Of a stretch of 64,000 nt of DNA, positions 17,392-27,484 are shown one piece after another; position 1 is the first letter of the stretch; every line of letters starts with the position of its first letter. Location of the stretch: NCBI RefSeq assembly GCF_001266615.1, contig NZ_LGHZ01000038.1, positions 62,001 to 126,000 on the forward strand, in the 5' to 3' direction. The stretch is from Kluyvera genomosp. 1 (GTDB lineage Bacteria; Pseudomonadota; Gammaproteobacteria; Enterobacterales; Enterobacteriaceae). The notes beneath the pieces are model-generated. The model was not told the DNA's origin. It saw only the letters and a program-made list of their open reading frames with translations, and searched no databases. The position numbers were made by a program, and so were the translations under genes.

Positions 17392-18249
17392 TCAGGCGGC
17401 GGCGGACTCAGTTTGCTGCGCCTTCAGCCAGGCGATTTCTTCTGCCCAGATATCCGGATTAATGGTTTCCAGAATCAGCGGAATACCGTCGAAGCGATTG
17501 TCCTGCATAATCCAGCGGAAGGCATCGTGGCCGATATTGCCTTCACCCAGGCTGTGGTGGCGGTCAACCCGACTGCCGAAAGCGCTTTTGGCATCGTTAA
17601 GGTGCATGCCGCGCAGATACTGGAAGCCAACGATGCGATCAAAGTCGGCAAAGGTTTCAGCGCAGGTTTCGGTGGTGCGCAGATCGTAGCCTGCGGCGAA
17701 TGCGTGGCAGGTATCGATACAAACGCCGACGCGAGATTTATCTTCAACGCCGTCGATAATCGCCGCCAGGTGTTCAAATTTAAAGCCAAGGTTACTGCCT
17801 TGCCCGGCGGTATTCTCAATCACCGCCGTTACCCCTTCGGTTTGGGCCAGAGCGATGTTGATGGATTCGGCAATGCGCGCCAGACATTTATCTTCATCGA
17901 TTTGCAGCAGGTGGCTGCCCGGATGGAAGTTCAGCAATGTCAGCCCAAGCTGCTGACAGCGCGTCAGCTCATCGATAAAGGCTTCACGGGATTTTTCCAG
18001 CGCCTCTTCGACCGGGTGGCCAAGGTTAATGAGGTAGCTGTCGTGCGGCAGGATTTGCGCTGAAGTGTAGTGATACTTTTCACACGCGGCTTTGAAATCG
18101 TCGATGATTTCCGTGGTTAACGGCGCGGCGCGCCACTGGCGCTGATTTTTGGTGAACAGGGCGAAGGCGGTCGCTTCGATCTCCGCGGCTCGAATAGCGG
18201 CGTTTGCCAGTCCGCCTGCGGCGCTTACGTGCGCTCCAATGTATTTCAT
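17392..18249 (-). CDS. nfo: Nfo, endonuclease IV
   Basis: Cytoplasmic AP endonuclease of 285 residues (same as E. coli) for base-excision repair, with a trinuclear zinc TIM barrel. Family signatures are visible: [39 protein letters not shown] and [22 protein letters not shown], carrying the His, Glu and Asp zinc ligands. In E. coli it belongs to the SoxRS regulon; no convincing soxbox was located here. yeiH starts upstream on the same strand, as in E. coli. Confidence 0.97.
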   Translation of the reverse strand: MKYIGAHVSAAGGLANAAIRAAEIEATAFALFTKNQRQWRAAPLTTEIIDDFKAACEKYHYTSAQILPHDSYLINLGHPVEEALEKSREAFIDELTRCQQLGLTLLNFHPGSHLLQIDEDKCLARIAESINIALAQTEGVTAVIENTAGQGSNLGFKFEHLAAIIDGVEDKSRVGVCIDTCHAFAAGYDLRTTETCAETFADFDRIVGFQYLRGMHLNDAKSAFGSRVDRHHSLGEGNIGHDAFRWIMQDNRFDGIPLILETINPDIWAEEIAWLKAQQTESAAA

Positions 18250-18315
18250 ATCGTTAAACCCGCCATACTCAAAAGGGGAGAGTATAGCGGGTTCATGCGG
18301 GGGAGTCGTGCTCGT

Positions 18316-19368
18316 TTATGCCATCACGGTATGGATGGCAAAGTTAATCGCGCCGCCGCCTACAATCAGCCAGATGAACAGTACCAGTGCCATCAGCAGC
18401 GGTTTGGCTCCGGCTTTTTTCAGCGCGCTAATATGAGTGGTGACCCCGAGCGCCGCCATCGCCATGGCCAGCAAAATGGTATCCAGCGTAATCAGCATTT
18501 GCACCACGCTTTGCGGCAGCAGGTGGAACGAGTTGAAGATAGCGACCACGATAAACAGAATCGCGAACCACGGAATGGTGATTTTGCTTTTCTGCTCAGC
18601 GTTGGCCGGTGCCAACTGTTTCACCCGAGCGGCCAGAATCAGCAGGAACGGAGCCAGCATCATGACGCGCAGCATTTTGGCAATCACCGCCGCGTTTTCC
18701 GCTTCCGGGCTGATGGCATGGCCCGCTGCTACAACCTGAGCCACTTCATGCATGGTCGAACCAATATAGATTCCGTAGGTTTCCGGGCTAAACCAGTGCG
18801 CTACCAGCGGATACATGGCTGGATAGAGGAAAATCGCCAGCGTACCGAAGATAACCACTGTCGCCACGGCGACCGTGACTTTGCTGGCTTCTGCTTTGAC
18901 GACCGGTTCTGTTGCCAGAATCGCCGCGGCACCGCAGATACTGCTACCCGCGCCAATCAACCAGCTGGTGTGTTTATCCAGGCCAAAGACCTTTTGCCCA
19001 AGCCAGCACGCCATCAGGAAGGTGCTGGAAAGCGTCAATACGTCAATCACGATACCGCTGACGCCGACGTCAGCAATCTGTGAGAACGTCAGGCGAAAAC
19101 CGTACAAAATGATCCCCAGGCGCAGCAGGTGCTGTTTAGCGAAGATGACCCCACCGTCGCACGACTGCCAGAGTTTCGGATACACGGTGTTACCGATGAC
19201 CATCCCGAACAGAATAGCCAGCGTCAGCGCGCTCATTCCCGCGCCGGCAATGGCTGGAATGCTGCCGGCCCATACCGCCGCACCGGTAATGACTGCGGTG
19301 AGCGCAAGCCCAGGAATAAAGTGTTTGATGCTACGATGATGATGCGTCTGTAAGGTGACTTGTGTCAT
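18316..19368 (-). CDS. yeiH: YeiH, UPF0324 inner-membrane protein
   Basis: Polytopic membrane protein of 350 residues (E. coli 349) with about ten hydrophobic segments, family UPF0324 (PSE/YeiH). Recognisable family segments are GIILYGFRLTFSQIADVGVSG and GSSICGAAAILATEPV. Transport function is suspected but not certain. It is divergent from yeiE, and work in Cronobacter ties YeiE to sulfite tolerance through yeiH (literature, recalled). AGGAGAAGG ribosome site just upstream of the ATG at 19368. Confidence 0.92.
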   Translation of the reverse strand: MTQVTLQTHHHRSIKHFIPGLALTAVITGAAVWAGSIPAIAGAGMSALTLAILFGMVIGNTVYPKLWQSCDGGVIFAKQHLLRLGIILYGFRLTFSQIADVGVSGIVIDVLTLSSTFLMACWLGQKVFGLDKHTSWLIGAGSSICGAAAILATEPVVKAEASKVTVAVATVVIFGTLAIFLYPAMYPLVAHWFSPETYGIYIGSTMHEVAQVVAAGHAISPEAENAAVIAKMLRVMMLAPFLLILAARVKQLAPANAEQKSKITIPWFAILFIVVAIFNSFHLLPQSVVQMLITLDTILLAMAMAALGVTTHISALKKAGAKPLLMALVLFIWLIVGGGAINFAIHTVMA

Positions 19369-19425
19369 AACCTTCTCCTTTGTCTGGCTAAAAGGTTACG
19401 CTTGGCTGGTTAAAAGATAAAATTG

Positions 19426-19441
19426 ATTATATATTTATAAT
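19426..19441. promoter_or_regulatory. AT-rich inverted repeat, candidate YeiE operator
   Basis: ATTATA-TATT-TATAAT is a perfect 6-bp inverted repeat midway in the 118-bp yeiH/yeiE divergent gap and contains a T-N11-A LysR-type core. Binding by YeiE is inferred from its place only. Confidence 0.45.
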
Positions 19442-19486
19442 TAATCGTAATAACTGGTAAGGGCGGCTCCAGCGGGCCGAAGAACT

Positions 19487-20353
19487 ATGCATATCACGCT
19501 GCGACAGTTAGAAGTTTTTGCAGAGGTGCTGAAAAGCGGCTCAACCACTCAGGCATCGCAGATGCTGGCGCTGTCGCAGTCTGCGGTCAGCGCGGCATTA
19601 ACCGATCTCGAAGGGCAACTTGGCGTGCAGCTGTTTGACCGCGTCGGTAAGCGGCTGGTGGTCAACGAACACGGGCGGTTGCTGTATCCGCGTGCGCTGG
19701 CGCTGCTGGAACAAGCCACCGAAATAGAACAGTTATTCCGTGAAGATAACGGCGCCATCCGCGTCTATGCCAGCAGCACCATCGGTAACTATATCCTGCC
19801 GGGTGTGATTGCCCGCTATCGTAAAGATTTCCCCACGCTGCCGCTGGAGCTGAGTGTCGGTAATAGTCAGGATGTGATTAACGCGGTCGCTGATTTCCGC
19901 GTCGATATCGGGCTGATTGAAGGTCCATGTCATTCAGCTGACATTATTGCTGAACCGTGGCTTGAGGATGAGCTGGTGGTCTTTTCCGCGCCGAACAGCG
20001 CCTGGCTGCCGGGGGAGGTGACCCTCGAAACCCTGGCGATGGCGCCGTGGATCCTGCGTGAGAAAGGCTCGGGGACGCGAGAAATTGTCGACTATTTACT
20101 GCTTTCGCATCTGCCGCAGTTCCAGATGGGGATGGAGCTGGGTAACTCAGAAGCGATCAAACATGCAGTGCGCCACGACCTGGGCATCAGCTGTTTATCT
20201 CGCCGGGTCATCGCCGAGCAGCTGGAAGCTGGTTCGCTGGTGGAAGTGAACATTCCACTGCCAACCTTAAGCCGCACCCTGTGGCGCATTCATCATCGGC
20301 AAAAGCATCTTTCCAACGCGTTAAGCCGCTTCCTGCATTACTGTAATACCTAA
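19487..20353 (+). CDS. yeiE: YeiE, LysR-type regulator
   Basis: 288-residue LysR-family DNA-binding protein (E. coli 293). Winged helix-turn-helix at 1-60 ([20 protein letters not shown], then [17 protein letters not shown]), linker helix, and a periplasmic-binding-protein-like effector domain. E. coli YeiE has been described as acting on iron-limitation genes and Cronobacter YeiE on sulfite tolerance (literature, recalled). It is divergent from yeiH, the usual LysR/target layout, and lies close to lysP and cirA. Confidence 0.94.
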   Translation: MHITLRQLEVFAEVLKSGSTTQASQMLALSQSAVSAALTDLEGQLGVQLFDRVGKRLVVNEHGRLLYPRALALLEQATEIEQLFREDNGAIRVYASSTIGNYILPGVIARYRKDFPTLPLELSVGNSQDVINAVADFRVDIGLIEGPCHSADIIAEPWLEDELVVFSAPNSAWLPGEVTLETLAMAPWILREKGSGTREIVDYLLLSHLPQFQMGMELGNSEAIKHAVRHDLGISCLSRRVIAEQLEAGSLVEVNIPLPTLSRTLWRIHHRQKHLSNALSRFLHYCNT

Positions 20354-20379
20354 ATCGGCAGGTGGATGCTTTACTTATA

Positions 20380-20408
20380 ATAAGAGAGCGATCATGAAGC
20401 TCTCTTAT
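20380..20408. repeat. Hairpin in the yeiE-lysP gap
   Basis: Ten-base perfect arms (ATAAGAGAGC / GCTCTCTTAT) around a 9-base loop, 27 bases after the yeiE stop. It lacks a clean T tract, so it may be a weak yeiE terminator or part of the lysP control region. Confidence 0.6.
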
Positions 20409-20444
20409 AACTGCGCATTTCTGCCGTGATATGCCGGAATCGTC

Positions 20445-20453
20445 TGCTACAAT
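20445..20453 (+). promoter_or_regulatory. Extended -10 element, candidate lysP promoter
   Basis: TGCTACAAT fits the extended -10 form (TGnTATAAT) about 35 bases before the lysP ATG. No good -35 is seen, as expected for an extended -10 or activator-dependent promoter; ArgP activates lysP in E. coli. Confidence 0.5.
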
Positions 20454-20487
20454 CTCGCCTCATTTTTTGGATGGATAGCATTTTCAC

Positions 20488-21957
20488 ATGGGTTCCGAAA
20501 CAAAAACCACACAAGCGCCCGCGCTACGCCGCGAACTCAAGGCGCGCCATCTGACGATGATCGCTATTGGCGGTTCCATCGGTACAGGTCTGTTTGTTGC
20601 CTCCGGTGCAACGATTTCTCAGGCGGGCCCAGGCGGCGCGCTGTTTTCCTATATCCTGATTGGCCTGATGGTGTACTTCCTGATGACCAGTCTGGGCGAG
20701 CTGGCGGCCTATATGCCGGTATCCGGCTCTTTTGCCACCTATGGTCAGAACTATGTTGAAGAAGGCTTCGGCTTCGCGCTGGGCTGGAACTACTGGTACA
20801 ACTGGGCGGTCACGATTGCCGTTGACCTGGTTGCCGCACAGCTGGTGATGAACTGGTGGTTCCCGGACACGCCTGGCTGGATTTGGAGTGCGCTGTTCCT
20901 GTGCGTCATCTTCCTGCTGAACTACATTTCGGTGAAAGGCTTTGGTGAAGCGGAATACTGGTTCTCGCTGATTAAAGTGGCCACCGTGATTATCTTTATC
21001 ATCGTCGGCATCATGATGATCGTCGGTATCTTCAAAGGTGCACAGCCGGTTGGCTGGAGTAACTGGACGACGGGCGATGCGCCGTTTGCCGGCGGGCTTT
21101 CGGCTATGATCGGCGTGGCGATGATCGTCGGCTTCTCCTTCCAGGGAACCGAGCTGATTGGTATTGCTGCCGGTGAGTCTGAAGATCCGGAGAAGAACAT
21201 TCCGCGTGCGGTGCGTCAGGTTTTCTGGCGAATCCTGCTGTTCTATGTGTTTGCGATTCTGATTATCAGCCTGATCATTCCTTACACCGATCCGAGCCTG
21301 CTGCGTAATGATGTTAAAGATATCTCCGTCAGCCCGTTCACGCTGGTCTTCCAGCATGCTGGCCTGCTGTCGGCAGCGGCGGTGATGAACGCAGTTATTC
21401 TGACGGCGGTTCTGTCGGCGGGTAACTCCGGGATGTACGCGTCTACTCGTATGCTTTACACCTTAGCCTGTGACGGCAAGGCGCCGCGCATCTTCGCTAA
21501 GCTGTCCCGCGGTGGAGTGCCACGTAATGCGCTGTATGCAACGACCGTGATTGCCGGTCTTTGCTTCCTGACATCGATGTTCGGTAACCAAACTGTCTAC
21601 CTGTGGCTACTGAATACCTCCGGGATGACCGGCTTTATTGCCTGGCTGGGGATTGCGATTAGCCACTATCGCTTCCGTCGCGGCTACGTTATGCAGGGGC
21701 ACGACATCAATAATCTGCCGTACCGTTCAGGGTTCTTCCCGTTGGGGCCGATCTTCGCCTTCGTCCTGTGCCTGATTATTACTTTGGGCCAAAACTATGA
21801 AGCATTCCTGGCCGACACCATCGACTGGGGCGGCGTGGCGGCAACCTATATCGGTATTCCGCTGTTCCTGATTATCTGGTTTGGCTATAAGTTTACCCGC
21901 GGTACGCATTTCGTTCGCTATAGCGAAATGCACTTCCCGGAGCGCTTTAAGAAGTAA
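20488..21957 (+). CDS. lysP: LysP, lysine-specific permease and CadC co-sensor
   Basis: Inner-membrane APC-superfamily lysine:H+ symporter of 489 residues (same as E. coli) with twelve membrane segments. The amino-acid permease signature begins MIAIGGSIGTGLFVASG (segment 1) and continues with the conserved EGFGFALGWNYWYNW region. In E. coli LysP also holds the acid-stress activator CadC inactive when lysine is low. Start ATG at 20488. Monocistronic, with its own terminator directly downstream. Confidence 0.97.
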   Translation: MGSETKTTQAPALRRELKARHLTMIAIGGSIGTGLFVASGATISQAGPGGALFSYILIGLMVYFLMTSLGELAAYMPVSGSFATYGQNYVEEGFGFALGWNYWYNWAVTIAVDLVAAQLVMNWWFPDTPGWIWSALFLCVIFLLNYISVKGFGEAEYWFSLIKVATVIIFIIVGIMMIVGIFKGAQPVGWSNWTTGDAPFAGGLSAMIGVAMIVGFSFQGTELIGIAAGESEDPEKNIPRAVRQVFWRILLFYVFAILIISLIIPYTDPSLLRNDVKDISVSPFTLVFQHAGLLSAAAVMNAVILTAVLSAGNSGMYASTRMLYTLACDGKAPRIFAKLSRGGVPRNALYATTVIAGLCFLTSMFGNQTVYLWLLNTSGMTGFIAWLGIAISHYRFRRGYVMQGHDINNLPYRSGFFPLGPIFAFVLCLIITLGQNYEAFLADTIDWGGVAATYIGIPLFLIIWFGYKFTRGTHFVRYSEMHFPERFKK

Positions 21958-21978
21958 TCTGCCATTCTGTTAGCTATG

Positions 21979-22005
21979 AAAACCTCTCTTCGGAGAGGTT
22001 TTTTT
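21979..22005 (+). terminator. Intrinsic terminator of lysP
   Basis: Arms AACCTCTC (21981-21988) and GAGAGGTT (21993-22000) with a TTCG tetraloop, followed by T5. It starts 23 bases after the lysP stop. Confidence 0.93.
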
Positions 22006-22044
22006 ATGTCTGCTGTTTATAGATTAGACATGGTTGATTACGTC

Positions 22045-22090
22045 TTGACATAACTTTAAATAACCTTAATTGATAATTGTTATCATTACG
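22045..22090 (+). promoter_or_regulatory. cirA promoter region with Fur box
   Basis: A perfect TTGACA (22045-22050) is followed by AT-rich sequence and a Fur-like 19-mer at 22072-22090 that matches GATAATGATAATCATTATC at 14 of 19 positions, with both GATAAT and ATCATTA halves clear. The box would cover the start point. It leaves a leader of about 180 nt before cirA, consistent with the RyhB-controlled leader known in E. coli. Confidence 0.75.
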
Positions 22091-22264
22091 TTTATCATCA
22101 CGCTCCATACAAATGGATGAAGCCACTTCCTCTCCTGACTGGATAACGGGCTGAGGGGACTAGCCACATCTGCAAAAAAATAGGCCGTGGTCAGCGGCTT
22201 TAAGTAGCACCTGTGAGTAAGACCTCTTTGTATTAATTCAGTATTCACCTCATGGAGATATGGA

Positions 22265-24247
22265 ATGTTTAGGTTAAACCCCTTGGTTCGGGGCGGGCTG
22301 TGCGCGTCCGTAATGTCCCTGGCGCTGCCTGTCGGCGCGGCAGCAGATAATGAAGTCATGGTCGTTACGGCGGCTGCTACCGAGCAAAGCGTGAAGGATG
22401 CACCTGCCAGTATTAGCGTGATCACCCAGGAGGATTTGCAGCGTAAACCGGTGCAAAACCTGAAGGATGTGCTGAAGGAAGTCCCGGGCGTACAGCTCAC
22501 TAATGAAGGGGACAACCGTAAAGGGGTCAGCATTCGCGGCCTCGACAGCAGCTACACCCTGATTCTGATTGATGGTAAGCGCGTAAACTCGCGTAACGCC
22601 GTCTTCCGTCACAACGACTTTGACCTGAACTGGATCCCGGTTGACGCCATCGAACGTATCGAAGTGGTACGTGGCCCAATGTCCTCACTGTATGGCTCGG
22701 ATGCGCTGGGCGGCGTGGTGAACATCATCACCAAAAAGATCGGTACGAAGTGGACGGGAACCATCACCGCTGACAGCACCATTCAGGAACATCGCGATCG
22801 CGGCGATACCTGGAACGGGCAGTTCTTTACCTCTGGCCCGCTGATTGACGGCCTGCTGGGGATGAAAGCCTTTGGTAGCCTGTCCAAGCGCGAGAAGGAC
22901 GATCCGCAAACTTCCAACACCACGGCAACCGGCGATACGCCGCGTATCGAAGGCTTCACCAGCCGCGATGGTAACGTTGAGCTAGCCTGGACGCCCAATG
23001 AGAACAACGACATCACTGCCGGTTATGGTTTTGATCGCCAGGACCGCGAATCTGATTCGCTCGATCGTAACCGTCTTGAGCGCCAGAACTACTCGTTAAG
23101 CCATAACGGCCGTTGGGATCTTGGTACCAGCGAGCTGAAGTACTATGGCGAGAAAGTGGCGAATAAGAACCCTGGCAACGCCAGCGAAATCACCTCCGAA
23201 AGCAATACCATTGACGGTAAATATGTGCTGCCGCTGGGCGTGATTAACCAGCTGGTGACCTTTGGCGGCGAATGGCGCCACGATGAGCTTAAGGATCCGG
23301 TCAACCTGACCCGTGGCACCAGCAGTAAAACATCGGCCAGCCAGTACGCGCTGTTTATCGAAGATGAGTGGCGGATCTTTGAACCGCTGGCACTGACCAC
23401 CGGTATCCGTATGGATGATCACGAAACCTACGGCGATCACTGGAGTCCGCGTGCTTACCTCGTCTATAACGCCACCGACACGGTAACGGTAAAAGGCGGC
23501 TGGGCGACGGCATTTAAAGCGCCATCGCTGCTGCAGCTGAGCCCTGACTGGGCGACCAACTCCTGCCGCGGCGGCTGCCGTATCGTTGGTAGCCCGGATC
23601 TGAAGCCGGAAACCAGCGAAAGCTTTGAAGTGGGTCTCTACTATCAGGGGGAAGAGGGCTGGCTGGACGGTGTCCAGGCGAGCGTGACCACCTTCCAGAA
23701 CGATATTGACGATATGATCAACATTAACCGTACATCGAGCATTAGCGATGCGCCGGGCTACCCGAACTTCGTAGGTTTTGATACCAACAGCAGCGGTAAA
23801 CGTGTGCCGGTATTCGCCTACTATAACGTCAACAAAGCGCGTATTCGCGGTGTGGAATCCGAGCTGAAGGTGCCGTTTGGCGATGAGTGGAAGATGACGC
23901 TGAACTACACCTATAACGATGGGCGCGATCTGAGCAATGGTGGTGACAAGCCACTGCAGGAGCTGCCGTTCCATACCGGTAATGGTCGTCTTGATTGGAC
24001 GCCAGTGCAGGACTGGTCGTTCTATCTGGCAGCCAGCTATACCGGACAGCAGCGTGCAACCAGCGCCACGGCGAAAACGCCTGGCGGCTACACCACCTGG
24101 GATCTGGGCGGGGCATGGCAGGCAACGAAAGACATCAAACTGCGCGCCGGCGTGCTGAACCTCGGGGATAAAGACCTCAAGCGCGACGACTACAGCTATA
24201 ACGAAGATGGCCGCCGCTACTTTATGGCCGTGGATTACCGCTTCTAA
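22265..24247 (+). CDS. cirA: CirA, TonB-dependent catecholate siderophore receptor
   Basis: Outer-membrane receptor of 660 residues for iron complexes of dihydroxybenzoylserine and related catecholates, and entry port for colicin I. Signal peptide of about 27 residues ending in an Ala-rich segment; TonB box near the mature start (EVMVVTA); plug domain at about 45-155 ([39 protein letters not shown]-like segment); then a 22-strand barrel ending in aromatic Phe. Catecholate receptors are a known entry route for siderophore-cephalosporin conjugates. Regulated by Fur from the box upstream. It follows lysP as in E. coli, but the two are separated by the lysP terminator. Confidence 0.97.
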   Translation: MFRLNPLVRGGLCASVMSLALPVGAAADNEVMVVTAAATEQSVKDAPASISVITQEDLQRKPVQNLKDVLKEVPGVQLTNEGDNRKGVSIRGLDSSYTLILIDGKRVNSRNAVFRHNDFDLNWIPVDAIERIEVVRGPMSSLYGSDALGGVVNIITKKIGTKWTGTITADSTIQEHRDRGDTWNGQFFTSGPLIDGLLGMKAFGSLSKREKDDPQTSNTTATGDTPRIEGFTSRDGNVELAWTPNENNDITAGYGFDRQDRESDSLDRNRLERQNYSLSHNGRWDLGTSELKYYGEKVANKNPGNASEITSESNTIDGKYVLPLGVINQLVTFGGEWRHDELKDPVNLTRGTSSKTSASQYALFIEDEWRIFEPLALTTGIRMDDHETYGDHWSPRAYLVYNATDTVTVKGGWATAFKAPSLLQLSPDWATNSCRGGCRIVGSPDLKPETSESFEVGLYYQGEEGWLDGVQASVTTFQNDIDDMININRTSSISDAPGYPNFVGFDTNSSGKRVPVFAYYNVNKARIRGVESELKVPFGDEWKMTLNYTYNDGRDLSNGGDKPLQELPFHTGNGRLDWTPVQDWSFYLAASYTGQQRATSATAKTPGGYTTWDLGGAWQATKDIKLRAGVLNLGDKDLKRDDYSYNEDGRRYFMAVDYRF

Positions 24248-24271
24248 TCTGTACCGTTAAGACGTCTGAAG

Positions 24272-24305
24272 TTTTGGCCTGATAGCGTGAGCTATCAGGC
24301 CAAAA
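24272..24305. terminator. Hairpin between convergent cirA and yeiG
   Basis: Fifteen-base perfect arms at 24272-24286 and 24291-24305 (TTTTGGCCTGATAGC and its complement) with a 4-base loop. The T-rich ends are inside the stem rather than after it; it probably ends both transcripts. Confidence 0.75.
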
Positions 24306-24310
24306 GCGTT

Positions 24311-25147
24311 TTACTTCAGCAGATACTCAGCGTGGAAACGCAGATGATCTTCAATAAACGTCGCAATAAAGTAATAGCTATGATCATAGCCCGGTTGGAT
24401 ACGTAGCGTCAGCGGCCAGTCTTTCTGGCGTGCGGCTTCGGCGAACACTGCGGGTTGCAGCTGGTCTGCGAGGAACTGGTCGTTATCACCTTGATCAATC
24501 AGCATGGGAATGGCATCCGTGCTGCGACTTGCCAACAGCAGTTCGGTACTATCCCATTCGGCCCAGCGGGCTTTATCGTCGCCCAAATAGGCGCTAAAGG
24601 CTTTTTGCCCCCACGGAACGCGGCTTGGGTTAACAATTGGCGCGAAGGCTGAGGCGCTGCAATAGTGCCCAGGGTTTTTCAGCGCCAGCATCAGCGCGCC
24701 GTGTCCGCCCATTGAATGGCCACTTATTGCCCGGCGAGTGCTGACGTTAAACTCCGCTTCGATTAGCGCAGGCAGTTCGTTGCGCAGGTAATCGTACATT
24801 CGAAAATGTCCAGACCACGGAGCCTGTGTGGCATTCAGATAAAACCCAGCACCCTGGCCGAGGTCGTAACCGGCATCGTTAGCAACGTCTTCACCACGAG
24901 GGCTCGTATCGGGCATGACCAGCACAATACCCAGCTCGGCTGCGACTCGCTGAGCGCCGGCTTTGGTCGTGAAGTTTTCATCATTACAGGTGAGGCCGGA
25001 AAGCCAGTACAGCACCGGCGGTGGTGTTTTTTTCCCTTCGGGTGGCAAAAACAGGCTAAAAGTCATCGGGCAATTGAGCGTGGCGGAATGGTGCTGCCAG
25101 CGCTGCTGCCAGCCACCGTAACAGCGGTGCTCTTCGAGCATTTGCAT
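24311..25147 (-). CDS. yeiG: YeiG, S-formylglutathione hydrolase
   Basis: Cytoplasmic serine hydrolase of 278 residues that splits S-formylglutathione to formate and glutathione, the last step of formaldehyde detoxification. Alpha/beta-hydrolase esterase-D fold with nucleophile Ser145 in SGHSMGG, an Asp acid in the IDQGDNDQF region and His in the PGYDHSYYF segment. Length equals E. coli YeiG. The frmRAB operon carrying the main copy is not in this window. Start ATG at 25147, with a possible alternative ATG two codons later. Confidence 0.95.
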   Translation of the reverse strand: MQMLEEHRCYGGWQQRWQHHSATLNCPMTFSLFLPPEGKKTPPPVLYWLSGLTCNDENFTTKAGAQRVAAELGIVLVMPDTSPRGEDVANDAGYDLGQGAGFYLNATQAPWSGHFRMYDYLRNELPALIEAEFNVSTRRAISGHSMGGHGALMLALKNPGHYCSASAFAPIVNPSRVPWGQKAFSAYLGDDKARWAEWDSTELLLASRSTDAIPMLIDQGDNDQFLADQLQPAVFAEAARQKDWPLTLRIQPGYDHSYYFIATFIEDHLRFHAEYLLK

Positions 25148-25480
25148 GCAGGCTCCTCGCGTTTTTTGTCAGAATTAATTGTTCCATCATACAGATAATT
25201 CATCAGTGGTGAGTAACTTTCACTTCCGCATAACTACGACATGCTGCATCATAAAGATAACTTTACATTCACATCTGCGGTGCAAATTGCAGCTTGCCTT
25301 CACGCCATAGGTGCTTTTGTTGGGCGTCGTAGCGTTGGCCTGAAGACCGCTGGCTGACAGATAATAACGATTGCAATAATTATCACTACGAATACTGGAT
25401 TCTGTGCGTCGCCTCACGCACAATGAGTACAAACTTTGCCCCCTATAAAGCAAAGCGCCACACCTGCAGGAGAAAAATAA
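25148..25480. other. 333-bp divergent region between yeiG and folE
   Basis: No gene is supported. It carries an interrupted palindrome at 25360-25384 (GATAATAACG..., ending ATTATC, with ATTGCAAT at its centre) that could be an operator, and a CAGGAGA ribosome site for folE. No MetJ box repeats were convincing. Confidence 0.6.
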
Positions 25481-26149
25481 ATGCCATCACTGAGTAAAGA
25501 AGCGGTACTGGTACATGAAGCGCTGGTCGCCCGTGGCCTGGAAACGCCGCTGCGCCCGCCGGTGCGCGAAATGGATAATGAAACCCGTAAAAATCTGATT
25601 TCCGGCCATATGACTGAGATTATGCAGCTGCTGAATCTCGATTTGAGTGATGACAGCCTGATGGAAACGCCGCGTCGCATCGCCAAGATGTATGTGGACG
25701 AGATTTTCTCCGGTCTGGACTACGCCAATTTCCCAAAAATCACCGTCATTGAAAACAAGATGAAAGTGGATGAAATGGTAACGGTGCGTGATATCACCTT
25801 AACCAGTACCTGTGAGCATCACTTTGTTACCATCGATGGTAAAGCGACGGTAGCCTATATCCCGAAAGAGTCGGTGATTGGTTTGTCGAAAATTAACCGT
25901 ATCGTGCAGTTCTTTGCGCAGCGTCCGCAGGTTCAGGAACGTCTGACACAGCAGATTCTGACTGCGCTGCAAACGCTGTTGGGCACGAACAACGTGGCGG
26001 TTTCTATTGATGCAGTGCATTACTGCGTTAAGGCACGTGGCATTCGTGATGCGACCAGCGCAACCACCACCACGTCGCTGGGTGGTCTGTTCAAGTCCAG
26101 CCAGAATACCCGCCAGGAGTTCTTGCGCGCGGTGCGCCACCACAACTAA
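25481..26149 (+). CDS. folE: FolE, GTP cyclohydrolase I
   Basis: Cytoplasmic homodecameric enzyme making 7,8-dihydroneopterin triphosphate from GTP, the first step of tetrahydrofolate synthesis and also feeding queuosine precursors. 222 residues, as in E. coli. Zinc and catalytic residues are in the CEHHFV segment (Cys111, His113, His114), and the second zinc cysteine is in HYCVKARGI. Start ATG at 25481 with CAGGAGA upstream. yeiB begins 21 bases later on the same strand. Confidence 0.97.
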   Translation: MPSLSKEAVLVHEALVARGLETPLRPPVREMDNETRKNLISGHMTEIMQLLNLDLSDDSLMETPRRIAKMYVDEIFSGLDYANFPKITVIENKMKVDEMVTVRDITLTSTCEHHFVTIDGKATVAYIPKESVIGLSKINRIVQFFAQRPQVQERLTQQILTALQTLLGTNNVAVSIDAVHYCVKARGIRDATSATTTTSLGGLFKSSQNTRQEFLRAVRHHN

Positions 26150-26170
26150 TCGTTTAACGGAGCAGGGTAC

Positions 26171-27328
26171 ATGGAGCGGAACGTCACGCTGGATTTTATT
26201 CGCGGCGTTGCCATACTCGGTATCCTGCTGCTGAACATTAGCGCCTTCGGCCTGCCGAAGGCGGCCTATCTCAACCCGGCCTGGTATGGCGAAATCGCTT
26301 CGCGCGATGCCTGGACGTGGGCCATTCTCGATCTTTTTGCGCAGGTTAAATTCCTCACGCTGTTTGCCTTGCTGTTTGGCGCAGGGCTCCAGATCTTGCT
26401 GCCCCGAGGGGCGCGTTGGATCCAAAGCCGCCTGACGCTGCTCGCGCTGCTGGGGTTTATTCACGGGCTACTGCTGTGGGACGGCGATATTCTTCTGGCT
26501 TATGCGCTGGTCGGCCTGGTGTGCTGGCGATTGGTACGCGAAGCGCGAGATGTTAAATCACTCTTCAACACCGGTGTGCTGCTCTATGTAGTCGGCGTTG
26601 CGGTACTGATCCTGTTAGGGTTGATTGCCGATAATGGGCAAAGTCGCTCCTGGGTACCGGATGCATCCAGTCTGTTGTATGAGCATTACTGGAAGCTGAA
26701 TGGTGGAATGGAGGCTATCAGTAACCGCAGCGATATGCTGGCGGCTAACCTGTTGGCTCTCGGTGCGCAGTACGGCTGGCAGCTCGCAGGAATGATGCTT
26801 ATCGGCGCATCATTAATGCGCTGCGGTTGGCTGAAAGGGCAGTTCAGCCTGCGCCACTATCGACGTTGCGCGGCCATTTGTATTCCGTTGGGTATCTTGA
26901 TCAATCTACCGGCTATTATGGCCCAGTGGCATCTTCACTGGGATTACCGCTGGTGCGCGTTTTTGCTGCAGGCACCGCGTGAAATCAGCGCGCCAATTCA
27001 GACGCTCGGTTACGCGGCGCTGGCCTACGGCTATTGGCCGCAAATCAGTCGTTTCCGCCTGGCGGCGGCGGTGGCGCGCGTGGGGCGCATGGCGCTCACC
27101 AACTATCTGTTACAAACACTTATCTGCACAACGCTGTTTTATCACCTCGGGCTGTTTATGAAATTCGACCGCCTGACGCTACTGGCGTTTGTGGTACCGG
27201 TATGGCTGGTAAACCTCATTTTCTCGTGGCTGTGGCTACGCTATTTTCGCCAGGGGCCAGTTGAATGGCTGTGGCGACAATTGACCGCACGTGCCTCAGG
27301 GATATCATTCCGCAGCACATTTAGATAA
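26171..27328 (+). CDS. yeiB: YeiB, DUF418 inner-membrane protein
   Basis: Membrane protein of 385 residues (E. coli 385) with roughly ten hydrophobic segments. The N-terminus MERNVTLDFIRGVAILGILLLN is the acyltransferase-3/DUF418-type opening, and the C-terminal DUF418 region holds VGRMALTNYLLQT. No defined role is known. It is probably co-transcribed with folE (21-bp gap) and precedes galS as in E. coli. Confidence 0.92.
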   Translation: MERNVTLDFIRGVAILGILLLNISAFGLPKAAYLNPAWYGEIASRDAWTWAILDLFAQVKFLTLFALLFGAGLQILLPRGARWIQSRLTLLALLGFIHGLLLWDGDILLAYALVGLVCWRLVREARDVKSLFNTGVLLYVVGVAVLILLGLIADNGQSRSWVPDASSLLYEHYWKLNGGMEAISNRSDMLAANLLALGAQYGWQLAGMMLIGASLMRCGWLKGQFSLRHYRRCAAICIPLGILINLPAIMAQWHLHWDYRWCAFLLQAPREISAPIQTLGYAALAYGYWPQISRFRLAAAVARVGRMALTNYLLQTLICTTLFYHLGLFMKFDRLTLLAFVVPVWLVNLIFSWLWLRYFRQGPVEWLWRQLTARASGISFRSTFR

Positions 27329-27358
27329 CGATCCAGATCACAACCATTAACAAAATGG

Positions 27359-27393
27359 ATGTAACCGTTTCCAGCCCTGTGACTTCTCTCACG
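27359..27393 (+). promoter_or_regulatory. galS control region: GalS/GalR operator and CRP site
   Basis: ATGTAACCGTTTCCAG (27359-27374) matches the GalR/GalS operator, and TGTGA-N6-TCACG (27378-27393) is a near-ideal CRP site four bases further on. The operator-then-CRP order repeats upstream of mglB, so the repressor and its target share the logic of autoregulation with cAMP-CRP activation. Confidence 0.82.
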
Positions 27394-27484
27394 TAGTTGC
27401 TGCATCGACACTGCCAGAATAGCGCTCTTGCTGGACATAGGGGGTGTAACGTGAACTGCAGCAATTTATTACCGGACGGTGAGT

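Noticed and set aside
22066-22533. Antisense frame across the cirA promoter and signal peptide
   Set aside because: It would run through the Fur box; composition is random and no homologue is recognised.
23096-23974. Antisense open frame (292 codons) under cirA
   Set aside because: No motif; cirA on the other strand is full length and conserved.
24272-24305. REP element reading of the cirA-yeiG hairpin
   Set aside because: The stem lacks the REP consensus and is better explained as a terminator for convergent genes.
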